From: an uncultured Polaribacter sp.
Lineage (GTDB): Bacteria; Bacteroidota; Bacteroidia; Flavobacteriales; Flavobacteriaceae
Direction of reading: 5' to 3'
DNA: 64,000 bases
Assembly (NCBI GenBank): GCA_943846595.1
Contig: OX044355.1
Span: 1-64,000 of the forward strand
Shown here: positions 34,274-42,057 of the stretch, one piece after another
Layout of the letters: each line of letters opens with the position of its first letter
Numbering within the stretch: the first letter of the stretch is position 1
The notes under the pieces: generated by a model
What the model saw: only the letters and a program-made list of their open reading frames with translations
The model's database searches: none
What the model was told of the DNA's origin: nothing
Made by a program: the position numbers and the translations under genes

Positions 34274-35950
34274 ATGAAATCATACTTTAAAAAAATAAGC
34301 TACTTATTTCTTTCACTAACCCTTTTATTAGGAGCCTGTGATGCAGAAGAGAGCTTAAATATTGTAACACCAGAAGCAAAATTTGTTTTAAATTCTCCAG
34401 GGATAAGTAACGTGTTTTTAAACTTTGCACTCCCAAGCAATCCTGCTTTTACAATTTCTTGGATCGATGAAGTTACAGGAAGTACCAACTATACTGTAGA
34501 AATGTCTACGGATAAAGAATTCACGACTCCAATTGCATTAGGCACCACAAATAAAGATAATTTCTCGATGAGTGTTGTCGATTTTAATCAGGCAATTACA
34601 GATACCGGTGTCACTTCTTTTAGAGACATTGCAATTTATATGAGAGTAAATGCAGGAAGTGTTGTTAGTAATGATATCCTGTTTTTAGTGACTACGTATC
34701 CAGTAAATGCACCTGTAATTACGAGTGTTGCCGATGGAGATGCTTTTCAATTGTCAATTACAAATAACGATCTAGATGCAATTACGATTACATGGGATGA
34801 TCCAATTGCCAATTCTACATTAAACATCGATATTGATTATTACTTAGAATTTGCAGCGCCAAACACTAGTTTTGCAATGCCAATTGAAGGTGGTAACGTT
34901 CGTAATATGAACTCAATTGTTCTTACAAATGCACAGTTAAATAATGTTGCCATTCAGTCTGGAATTCCTGTAGACACTTCAGGAGATTTAGAATTAAGAG
35001 TTCGCGCTGTCATTTTAGATGCTGCAACAAGCAGTGTTTTAGAGAGAACAACCCTTACGACAAGCATAAATGTAACTACCTATTTAACCGTATTAGATTT
35101 ATCTTCTACTTGGGGAATTGTTGGTTCTGCTGCAAATGACTGGGGAGCAACTCCAGATTTACCAATGTTTACAACAGATACAGACGGTGTTTTTGTTGCC
35201 TATGTAAATTTAACTGACGGAGAGTGGAAGTTTAGAGAAAATAATGATTGGGCTAACAATTTAGGTTCTGGAAGTGCTGCAGATGATGTTTCATCAGGTG
35301 GAGGAAACTTTGCAACAACAGCTGGATCATTCAAAATTACTTTAGATCTAAATAATAATAAATATACTAAAGAAGTTTTTTCTTTAGGAATTGTTGGTGG
35401 CGCCTATAATAACTGGGGCGCAACTCCAGATTTCAAATTAGAGTACGATCAGTATTCAGATGTTTTTAGAGGTATTGTTACCTTAATTGATGGTGAAATG
35501 AAATTTAGAATGAACAACGATTGGGGAACCAATTATGGAGATGATGGTGCCGATGGAACACTAGAATCAGGAAGTTCTAATATTATTGTATCAGCAGGAA
35601 TTTATATTGCGACGGTAGATTTAAACAATTTAGAATATACCTTAGAACCAATAACAAATGTTTGGGGACTCGTTGGTGGAGCCTATAACAACTGGGGTGC
35701 AACTCCAGATGCACAATTTTCTAGAGATTGGTCTAGACCATTTGATGATATTTGGATTTTAAACGATGTTACACTCATAGATGGTGAATATAAATTTAGA
35801 GCAAATAATGATTGGGGAACCAATTATGGCGATGATGGAAACGATGGAACTTTAGACAATGGTGGTGCAAACATTCTTGCCACCGCAGGAACCTATTCCT
35901 TCATGCTCGATTTTTCTGATCCAGCAAATCCAACTTATACTATAAATTAA
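34274..35950 (+). CDS. susF: SusE/SusF-like starch-binding lipoprotein with three tandem modules
   Basis: A 558-residue protein with lipoprotein signal (LFLSLTLLLGAC), N-terminal SusE-like domains, then three repeats from about residue 275, each opening W-G-x-V-G-x-A-x-N-x-W-G-A-T-P-D and containing DGEYKFRANNDWGTNYGDDG or a variant. The repeated module is the starch-binding unit of SusE/F-type proteins. Three copies suggest multivalent glucan binding. Followed by a hairpin terminator-like sequence before the amylase gene. Confidence 0.82.
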   Translation: MKSYFKKISYLFLSLTLLLGACDAEESLNIVTPEAKFVLNSPGISNVFLNFALPSNPAFTISWIDEVTGSTNYTVEMSTDKEFTTPIALGTTNKDNFSMSVVDFNQAITDTGVTSFRDIAIYMRVNAGSVVSNDILFLVTTYPVNAPVITSVADGDAFQLSITNNDLDAITITWDDPIANSTLNIDIDYYLEFAAPNTSFAMPIEGGNVRNMNSIVLTNAQLNNVAIQSGIPVDTSGDLELRVRAVILDAATSSVLERTTLTTSINVTTYLTVLDLSSTWGIVGSAANDWGATPDLPMFTTDTDGVFVAYVNLTDGEWKFRENNDWANNLGSGSAADDVSSGGGNFATTAGSFKITLDLNNNKYTKEVFSLGIVGGAYNNWGATPDFKLEYDQYSDVFRGIVTLIDGEMKFRMNNDWGTNYGDDGADGTLESGSSNIIVSAGIYIATVDLNNLEYTLEPITNVWGLVGGAYNNWGATPDAQFSRDWSRPFDDIWILNDVTLIDGEYKFRANNDWGTNYGDDGNDGTLDNGGANILATAGTYSFMLDFSDPANPTYTIN

Positions 35951-35967
35951 TTTCTTTAAAATTTTAC

Positions 35968-35999
35968 AAAGGCTATCCCAAAACGATAGCCTTTGATCT
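35968..35999 (+). terminator. Intra-operon terminator/attenuator-like hairpin
   Basis: AAAGGCTATC and GATAGCCTTT form a 10-bp stem with a 7-base loop, followed by GATCTTTTA. It lies between the SusF-like gene and the amylase gene. The T-run is short, so termination may be partial and set the ratio of upstream to downstream transcripts. Confidence 0.65.
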
Positions 36000-36022
36000 T
36001 TTATTTAAATAATAATAATAAT

Positions 36023-38824
36023 ATGAAAAAAATTACCTCCCTCCTTTTATTTATAGCCTCCATAACGTATGGCCAAGTAACCATTACGCCCGCTATTTTT
36101 GAAGTTACCGAGTCCATTACAATTCGTCTAGATGCAAATAGTTCAGCTACGGATTGTAATGGATTTAGTACTCCTTCAAAAGTATATTTACATGCTGGGG
36201 TTGGTAACGAAACGGACGCTTTTGGAACAAGTGTAGTTGGTAACTGGGGGCAAGATGACGGTGTGGGTGAAATGACCTTTAATGCCGCAAACAGTAGATG
36301 GGAAATTACCTTTGTACCAAAAACCTATTTTGGTTTAACAGATACAGAAGCTGACAATATTACTCGATTGGGTTTCGTTTTCAGAAATGAAACAGGTGCG
36401 CAAGAATTAAAAGACAATGGATGTGAGGATTTTATTTTTGCCGTCGGATCGTTTCAATTAACCCTAGTCGCGCCAACAAATACAATCACCGTTTTAAATT
36501 CTGGAGAAACACTACCAATAACGGCATCCACTTCTTTAATTGCAAATTATAGCCTAAAAGCGAATGGTACGAGTGTTGACCAACAGAACGATATAATCGA
36601 CTATACCTATACGCCAACGATTACAGAAAACACCAATTTTATATTAGAAGCTACTAATAATGGGGAAACACAAACACAAACATTTCAGGCTGTCGTTAGA
36701 CCCACAGTTACAGAAGCTTCGGTTCCTACTGGATTGAAAGATGGAATCAACTTCAATACAACTGATGCTACAAAAGCAACCTTAGTAATATATGCTCCTG
36801 GTAAAGATTTTATACATGTGATTGGTGATTTCAATAACTGGGAAATTGACAATGCCTATTTACTCAGTAAAGACACTACAACAGATCGTTTCTGGATTGA
36901 ACTAACAGGATTAACTTCCCTACAAAACCATACCTATCAATATTTAATTGAGGGAGTAATAAGGATTGCAGACCCCTATTCTACAATCATTTTAACAGAA
37001 ACAAATGATCAATATATAAATAATACTACCTACCCCGATTTACCTGTATACCCATCTGGAAAAACCAACCATTCTGTTACCTTATTAAAAACCGGAGAAA
37101 CGGAATATGATTGGCAAATAACAGATTTTACAAAACCAAAAAAAACAGATTTAGTCATTTACGAACTATTAATTCGAGATTTTGATGTGTTGCATAGTTT
37201 TGATGCTGTAAAAGAACGGTTAGATTACCTACAAAATTTAGGAATTAATGCTATTGAATTTATGCCCTTAATGGAATTTGATGGAAATGAATCTTGGGGA
37301 TATAACCCTTCCTTCCATATGGCATTGGACAAATACTACGGCACAAAAGAGGCTTTTAAGGGCTTAATTGATGAATGCCATGCAAGAGGTATTGCCATTA
37401 TTGTTGATGTTGCATTCAACCACGCAAGTGGGCAAAACCCATATTACAGAATGTGGAACACAGACAATGGCAATTATGGAGGTCAAGCAAGTGCTGATAG
37501 TCCCTTTTTTAATGAAACAGCGACCCATTCATATAGTGTTTTTAACGATTTCAACCATAGCCAACAAGCAACAAAAGACTATGTAAAAAGAGTTACCGAA
37601 TACTGGATACAAGAATATAAAATAGATGGATTTCGATGGGATTTAACCAAAGGATTTACACAAAACTGTAGCTCAAATGATGACAGTTGCACAAACAACT
37701 ATCAACAAGATCGGATTGATGTTTTAAAAGAATATGCAGATATTCAGTGGAATTCAGATCCTGACTTCTATATCATTTTTGAACATTTAGGTACCAATAA
37801 CGAAGAAACACAGTGGGTCAACTACCGTCTTTCAGAAGGAAAAGGAATCATGGTATGGGGAAATCACAACTCAAACTACAACCAAGCAACAATGGGCTTT
37901 AGTAATAATAGTGATTTTTCTTGGATTTCCTATAAAAACAGAGGGTGGTCTGTACCCGCAAACGTAAGTTATATGGAAAGTCATGACGAAGAGCGTTTGA
38001 TGTATAAAAACTTACAATATGGAAATTCAAGTGGGAGCTATGACATCCAGAATTTACCAACCGCTTTGGATCGAATTGAATTGGCAAGTGCTTTTTATAT
38101 TACGGTACCCGGACCAAAAATGATTTGGCAATTTGGCGAATTGGGCTATGATTATAGTATTGATTACAATGGACGTGTTGGAAACAAACCCATTCTTTGG
38201 AATTATTTTGAAGAACAAGACCGAAAAGATTTGTACGATACATTCGCAAAATTGATTAAATTAAAATTAAACTACGAAATTTTTGAAACGTCTGACTTTA
38301 CCTTAGATGTTGCCAATATAAATGGATTAAAAAGGATCCACTTAACAGATGCATCTGCTTCAGAAATACAAGCGGTTTTAATCTTAGGAAACTTTGGTGT
38401 TACCACCCAGAATATTATCCCTAATTTTCAAGAATCTGGAAACTGGTTCAACGTATTAGCGGACAATGAAGTCTTAAATGTTACAAACGTTGCACAAGAA
38501 ATCACCTTGCAAGCTGGAGAATTTAAAGTATATGCCAATATGCCTGCAACGCTTTCTAATGAAAATTTTAGTGCAGATGAAGAAAACTTCATAACACTGT
38601 TCCCAAACCCAACAACAACAACAACAACAACCTCTTTTTCTCTTTCTGAAGAAGTGTTGGCAGTAAGTGTTTTTAATATTCAAGGAAAAAGAGTTAAAAA
38701 GTATACCCCAGAATGTATTGCAAACAATACCTACTTAATAGCAGATTTAAACCAAGGAATTTATTTTGTTCGTATTGAAAACGCAATGAAACAATTCCTT
38801 ATAAGAAAATTAATTATTAAATAA
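36023..38824 (+). CDS. T9SS-secreted GH13 alpha-amylase/pullulanase-like surface enzyme (SusG-like role)
   Basis: About 933 residues from the ATG at 36023, which gives signal peptide MKKITSLLLFIASITYGQ (an upstream in-frame ATG at 35993 adds an asparagine run). N-terminal glucan-binding-like domains, a CBM48-like segment (DFIHVIGDFNNWEI), GH13 barrel with IIVDVAFNHA, GFRWDLTKG (nucleophile), YIIFEHLG (acid/base Glu) and MESHDEERL, then a threonine linker encoded by tandem ACA and a type A T9SS tail (EENFITLFPNP ... LIIK). Likely the surface enzyme that opens starch, in place of the lipoprotein SusG. Confidence 0.88.
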   Translation: MKKITSLLLFIASITYGQVTITPAIFEVTESITIRLDANSSATDCNGFSTPSKVYLHAGVGNETDAFGTSVVGNWGQDDGVGEMTFNAANSRWEITFVPKTYFGLTDTEADNITRLGFVFRNETGAQELKDNGCEDFIFAVGSFQLTLVAPTNTITVLNSGETLPITASTSLIANYSLKANGTSVDQQNDIIDYTYTPTITENTNFILEATNNGETQTQTFQAVVRPTVTEASVPTGLKDGINFNTTDATKATLVIYAPGKDFIHVIGDFNNWEIDNAYLLSKDTTTDRFWIELTGLTSLQNHTYQYLIEGVIRIADPYSTIILTETNDQYINNTTYPDLPVYPSGKTNHSVTLLKTGETEYDWQITDFTKPKKTDLVIYELLIRDFDVLHSFDAVKERLDYLQNLGINAIEFMPLMEFDGNESWGYNPSFHMALDKYYGTKEAFKGLIDECHARGIAIIVDVAFNHASGQNPYYRMWNTDNGNYGGQASADSPFFNETATHSYSVFNDFNHSQQATKDYVKRVTEYWIQEYKIDGFRWDLTKGFTQNCSSNDDSCTNNYQQDRIDVLKEYADIQWNSDPDFYIIFEHLGTNNEETQWVNYRLSEGKGIMVWGNHNSNYNQATMGFSNNSDFSWISYKNRGWSVPANVSYMESHDEERLMYKNLQYGNSSGSYDIQNLPTALDRIELASAFYITVPGPKMIWQFGELGYDYSIDYNGRVGNKPILWNYFEEQDRKDLYDTFAKLIKLKLNYEIFETSDFTLDVANINGLKRIHLTDASASEIQAVLILGNFGVTTQNIIPNFQESGNWFNVLADNEVLNVTNVAQEITLQAGEFKVYANMPATLSNENFSADEENFITLFPNPTTTTTTTSFSLSEEVLAVSVFNIQGKRVKKYTPECIANNTYLIADLNQGIYFVRIENAMKQFLIRKLIIK

Positions 38825-38840
38825 CCTAAAACTAAAAATC

Positions 38841-40961
38841 ATGAAAAAAGTTTACATTTTAGCTTTATTGAATCTTTTTTTTAACTTTGGCACCCATGCA
38901 CAGGTAGCTTATTCTGGAAATAACCATACTGGTTTTGGCGGAACTCTAGGTGATGCATCACTAACAATAAATGATGATGGTACAGCCCTGACATTTAACT
39001 TTTCAAAAGGGGCTAGCGGTACATTAGACAACATCGTTGTTATTTATATTGACTCAAAAACAGGAGGACACTCGGATACTACCAATTTTACAGATGATGG
39101 CGATTCAGCTAGAAAAGCGGTTTCGACAAAAAGCGGATCTAATAGTCCAACGGTAACATTCCCTTCGGGTTTTACCGCTGATTATGCTGTTGCTTTTGAT
39201 AGTAGTGGCTCTTGGATTTTTGAACTAAATACAGGCACACACACTTATATTGATATCGCGAACATCACCCCAACTGGCAATAATGCTGCGGGAACACATA
39301 CCTTAACGCTAGATTTTGCAGAAATTGGTATTACAGCAGGACAAAACTTTAAATTTGTCGCGACTTACATCAGTAATACCGCTTATTTATCCAACGAAGT
39401 TATTGGAGATACTTCGTCAATTGATCCGGATGGAGGTGGAACGAACCCAGGTTTTACGGGTACAATTACTTTCTCTGGTAACAGAAGTTATCCAAATACT
39501 TGGACTGGCGCAACAGATAGCAACTGGGCAGCTGCAAACAATTGGTCAGAAGGGGTACCAACAACAACACATAATGTATACATTCCTAAAGTTAGTAATC
39601 AACCAACGGCTGCAAGTGCAATAACAATTCAAAAAGCAACTTTAGCTTCTGGGGCTTCATTAATTGCACAGAATACTTTTACAGGAGCCGTAACTTATAA
39701 TAGAACGCTTTCTTCGAATAACTGGTACCTGGTCTCTAGCCCTGTTGCTGGAGAAACCTTAGAGGGCTTAATTTCGAATCATACTTTTGCAACAGGATCA
39801 GGAGGCAATATTGGTATTGCTCCCTATGCAAATGACGGTTCTGCTTGGGATTATCAAACAACTGCAGCTACAGGAAGTTTGGCTTCAGGTTCAGGATATT
39901 CTGTAAAACTAGCCGCAGCAGGTGCTATTTCTTTTAATGGAACATTTCCAGCTACAGATGTAAGTATCGGTATCACACATGATGCCAATGGTTTAAATCT
40001 AGTTGGAAACCCATACCCATCCTACATTGCTGCAAATTCAAGTGCAGATGCAGTAAATAACATATTATCAATCAATTCTACAACTCTTTCCGAAGAAACA
40101 CTTTGGTTTTGGAATTCTGGATCAGGCTCATATGTTACCTATAACCAAGCTTCGTCTTCTAAATTTGTTTCACCAGCACAAGGATTTTTTGTAAACTCTA
40201 ATGGCGCAAATAGCTTTCAATTTACCGAAGCAATGCAATCGCATCAATCCGATAGTTTTCAAAGAAGTACTGCTACCAGACCGGAGATCAACTTGATGCT
40301 TAGCAACGATACAGACACAAGAAGTACCGATATTTTCTTTATTGAAGGAACTACCACAGGATGGGACAATGGTTATGACAGTAGTATTTTTGGAGGAACC
40401 GCCAATAGTTTTGCAATCTATACCCATTTGGTTAGTGATAGTGAAGGACAAAATTTAGGTATTCAATCGCTTCCAGAGACCGATATTGAAAATAGAATCA
40501 TACCAGTAGGAATCAATGCCGTTTCAGGAGCAACCATTACGATTGTTGCAGCAACACAAAACCTGCCAGAAGGTATTGACGTTTATTTAGAAGACAAAGT
40601 AGCGGGTTCTTTTACGCGTTTAGCAACAGGCGAGAACTATAATACGACGCTTTCAGAAGCATTAAACGGTATTGGGCGTTACTATCTTCATACAAGTGCT
40701 CAAGTACTCGGAACTGACGATTTGATGCATGCGAATATAAGTATCTATACCATTAACGAAAATTCAATTAGAATTGTTGGCGTTCAAAATGGAGCGGCAA
40801 AAGTAAGAGTCTATAGTGTGCTCGGAAAACAAGTGCATACAACCTCTTTTCAAGGAAATGGGATGAATGATGTAGACTTACCCAAAGTGGCTAAAGGCGT
40901 GTTTCTAATTCAATTAGAAACAGAAATTGGTATCCTGAATAAAAAAATAATTATAGAATAA
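38841..40961 (+). CDS. T9SS type A sorting-domain surface protein of the starch locus
   Basis: A 706-residue protein with signal peptide (ending THAQ, about 21), an N-terminal beta domain (about 22-190, GFGGTLGDASLTINDDGTAL), a middle region with SSNNWYLVSSPVAG and LNLVGNPYPSYIAAN, and a C-terminal sorting domain (about 640-706, VRVYSVLGKQVH ... KKIIIE). It is paralogous to the protein at 3001-4539, sharing the WxLxxxPVxG and GNP segments. It lies 16 bp after the amylase gene, so probably cotranscribed. Likely a surface glucan-binding or scaffolding protein. No catalytic motif seen. Confidence 0.82.
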   Translation: MKKVYILALLNLFFNFGTHAQVAYSGNNHTGFGGTLGDASLTINDDGTALTFNFSKGASGTLDNIVVIYIDSKTGGHSDTTNFTDDGDSARKAVSTKSGSNSPTVTFPSGFTADYAVAFDSSGSWIFELNTGTHTYIDIANITPTGNNAAGTHTLTLDFAEIGITAGQNFKFVATYISNTAYLSNEVIGDTSSIDPDGGGTNPGFTGTITFSGNRSYPNTWTGATDSNWAAANNWSEGVPTTTHNVYIPKVSNQPTAASAITIQKATLASGASLIAQNTFTGAVTYNRTLSSNNWYLVSSPVAGETLEGLISNHTFATGSGGNIGIAPYANDGSAWDYQTTAATGSLASGSGYSVKLAAAGAISFNGTFPATDVSIGITHDANGLNLVGNPYPSYIAANSSADAVNNILSINSTTLSEETLWFWNSGSGSYVTYNQASSSKFVSPAQGFFVNSNGANSFQFTEAMQSHQSDSFQRSTATRPEINLMLSNDTDTRSTDIFFIEGTTTGWDNGYDSSIFGGTANSFAIYTHLVSDSEGQNLGIQSLPETDIENRIIPVGINAVSGATITIVAATQNLPEGIDVYLEDKVAGSFTRLATGENYNTTLSEALNGIGRYYLHTSAQVLGTDDLMHANISIYTINENSIRIVGVQNGAAKVRVYSVLGKQVHTTSFQGNGMNDVDLPKVAKGVFLIQLETEIGILNKKIIIE

Positions 40962-40980
40962 TTGAAAACTACAGAAATTA

Positions 40981-41139
40981 TGAAAACTACCCCACAAAAT
41001 ATTTCACGTAAAGATGCTATAAAAAAGATTGGATCTTATAGTAAATATGCCGCATTAACCGCCATTGGGACTTATACTTTATTAAGTCCTCAAAAGGCAC
41101 AGGCATCAAGCCCAGAAGCTCCAGGGTCTGGATTTTAAG
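40981..41139 (+). CDS. Small SRKDAIKK-motif protein, partner of T9SS gene
   Basis: A 52-residue ORF, MKTTPQNISRKDAIKKIGSY at the start, a hydrophobic segment AALTAIGTYTLLSP, then KKAQA-like QKAQASSPEAPGSGF. Paralogue of 2821-2991, and like it directly behind a T9SS surface-protein gene (19 bp). Function unknown. The conserved pairing in two separate blocks supports a shared role. Confidence 0.75.
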
Positions 41140-41204
41140 AACCTAGATTGATAAAAAACAGCTCGAAGATTGTTTTTGGTTTTATTTCGAATATAATATA
41201 TGTT

Positions 41205-41244
41205 AAAACACCTTTAAGTCAAAATATGAATTAAAGGTGTTTTT
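41205..41244 (+). terminator. Rho-independent terminator of the plus-strand sus operon
   Basis: A long stem AAACACCTTTAA / TTAAAGGTGTTT with a 13-base loop, followed by TTTTTATT. It lies about 65 bp after the last gene of the operon. Confidence 0.85.
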
Positions 41245-41254
41245 ATTCCTCACT

Positions 41255-41307
41255 TTAAAGATATATACAGCGCATCAATACCAATATATCACTACCCAAA
41301 CAATACC
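41255..41307 (-). pseudogene. avd: avd-like fragment (third relic), fused to the excisionase-like gene
   Basis: The minus strand reads YCLGSDILVLMRCIYL then stop, matching YSLGKDMERDVLVLMRCIY of the relic at 123-311 with a short internal deletion. It overlaps the altered end of the excisionase-like gene at 41292, whose last residues LFG come from this fragment. The intervening 41140-41204 shows nothing else. Confidence 0.55.
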
Positions 41308-41480
41308 AGTCGTGAGTTATTATAAACATCCTCATTTCTATATAACACCCTAGCACCTATTTTTAGTGGATTTAAGACCCCTTCTCTTCTCCAGTTATTC
41401 AATGTTTGAACCGTTACATTTAATACCTTAGAGACTTCATTTCGGGTTAAATATTCGGTGTCCTCACCAGTAATTGTCAA
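41292..41480 (-). CDS. Excisionase-like HTH protein (copy 2)
   Basis: A 62-residue HTH_17 protein nearly identical to that at 4594-4776 (YLTRNEVSKVLNVTVQTLNN, then WRREGVLNPLKIGARVLYRN). The C-terminus is changed from SRLVA to SRLVLFG because the sequence breaks into an avd-like fragment. Sits in the left arm of junction R5, 28 bp outside the iterons. Inferred role: excision directionality factor for the blocks of this island. Confidence 0.8.
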   Translation of the reverse strand: MTITGEDTEYLTRNEVSKVLNVTVQTLNNWRREGVLNPLKIGARVLYRNEDVYNNSRLVLFG

Positions 41481-41499
41481 CCTGTTTAAAGGGTTTCCA

Positions 41500-41830
41500 A
41501 TAGGGAGAATACAGGTTGCTCGAGAGGTTGCTCCGCAGGTTTAAATCCTTGTTATTTGGTTTGATTTCTCTTTACTATTTTATAATGACTTAGTCATTAT
41601 ACTGTTGATTTTCATGCACTTATGTAAAAACACATAAAATGAGATAAAACCAAAATCTTCCTGGAGGTACCACAAAATTATCCCGTAACTCATTTATAAA
41701 CAATGATTTATGGGTTTTTTTGGTTTTTAGGGTTGCTCAAAGGTGTGCGCAGTTTGTAACATTACATAACGGTTATACTGTTATATTACACTCCAAAAGT
41801 TAAGTTACTAGTTACCTATGTGAATAATGA
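41500..41830. repeat. Island junction repeat R5, complete left half; right border of the starch-locus block
   Basis: Left GGTTGCTCGAG and GGTTGCTCCGC iterons at about 41513-41535, AT-rich spacer, core CTGGAGGTACCACA at 41661-41674, hairpin CCCGTAA...TTATGGG with a T-run at about 41682-41721. The right side has diverged: one GTTGCTC is kept near 41732 and the second is degraded. The shared tail resumes at about 41795 (ACTCCAAAAGTTAAGTTACT). This is the last copy; to its right the glycogen genes begin. Confidence 0.82.
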
Positions 41831-41867
41831 AACAACGAATAAAACATTGTACCATCCTCGTTTTTTA
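41826..41867 (+). pseudogene. 5' fragment of the small CxxC-type gene
   Basis: MKQRIKHC followed by unrelated codons and a stop. The first eight codons match the gene at 14059-14226, which also begins at the end of a junction tail. The remainder is lost. Confidence 0.6.
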
Positions 41868-42057
41868 AACCCAGTAGTCAACAAAGAATTATCACTTGAA
41901 ACACGAACAATACGCTTAGCTCCAGGTCGTATGAATTTTTGAGAAATGACTTATATAATATTATGAGCTAAAAATATTAATTCTCCCGTTTGGGTATCAC
42001 TATAGGTCTTCATACCAAAGTGAAAATGTTATTACGTAAATTTAGAGAATATATTTT
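41868..42057. other. Intergenic stretch with possible decayed coding remnants
   Basis: An open stretch of about 28 codons on the plus strand ends RTIRLAPGRMNF before a stop at about 41943. On the minus strand MKTYSDTQTGELIFLAHNII also reads openly. I recognise neither and treat the region as debris at the island edge. Confidence 0.4.

Noticed and set aside
1..41830. Junction repeats as insertion sequences or MITEs.
   Set aside because: No transposase, no terminal inverted repeats and no target duplications. The copies lie in one orientation only between cargo blocks.
1..41830. Junction repeats as a CRISPR array.
   Set aside because: Repeats are over 300 bp, few, and separated by kilobases of genes. 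No cas genes.
1..41830. Array as a classical integron.
   Set aside because: No IntI-type integrase and no attC-like folded sites. Blocks are multi-gene, and the recombinase seen is of the phage/Bacteroidota type and truncated.
41868..41943. Open stretch ending RTIRLAPGRMNF as a ribosomal protein tail.
   Set aside because: It does not match any ribosomal protein ending I know and is too short to assign.
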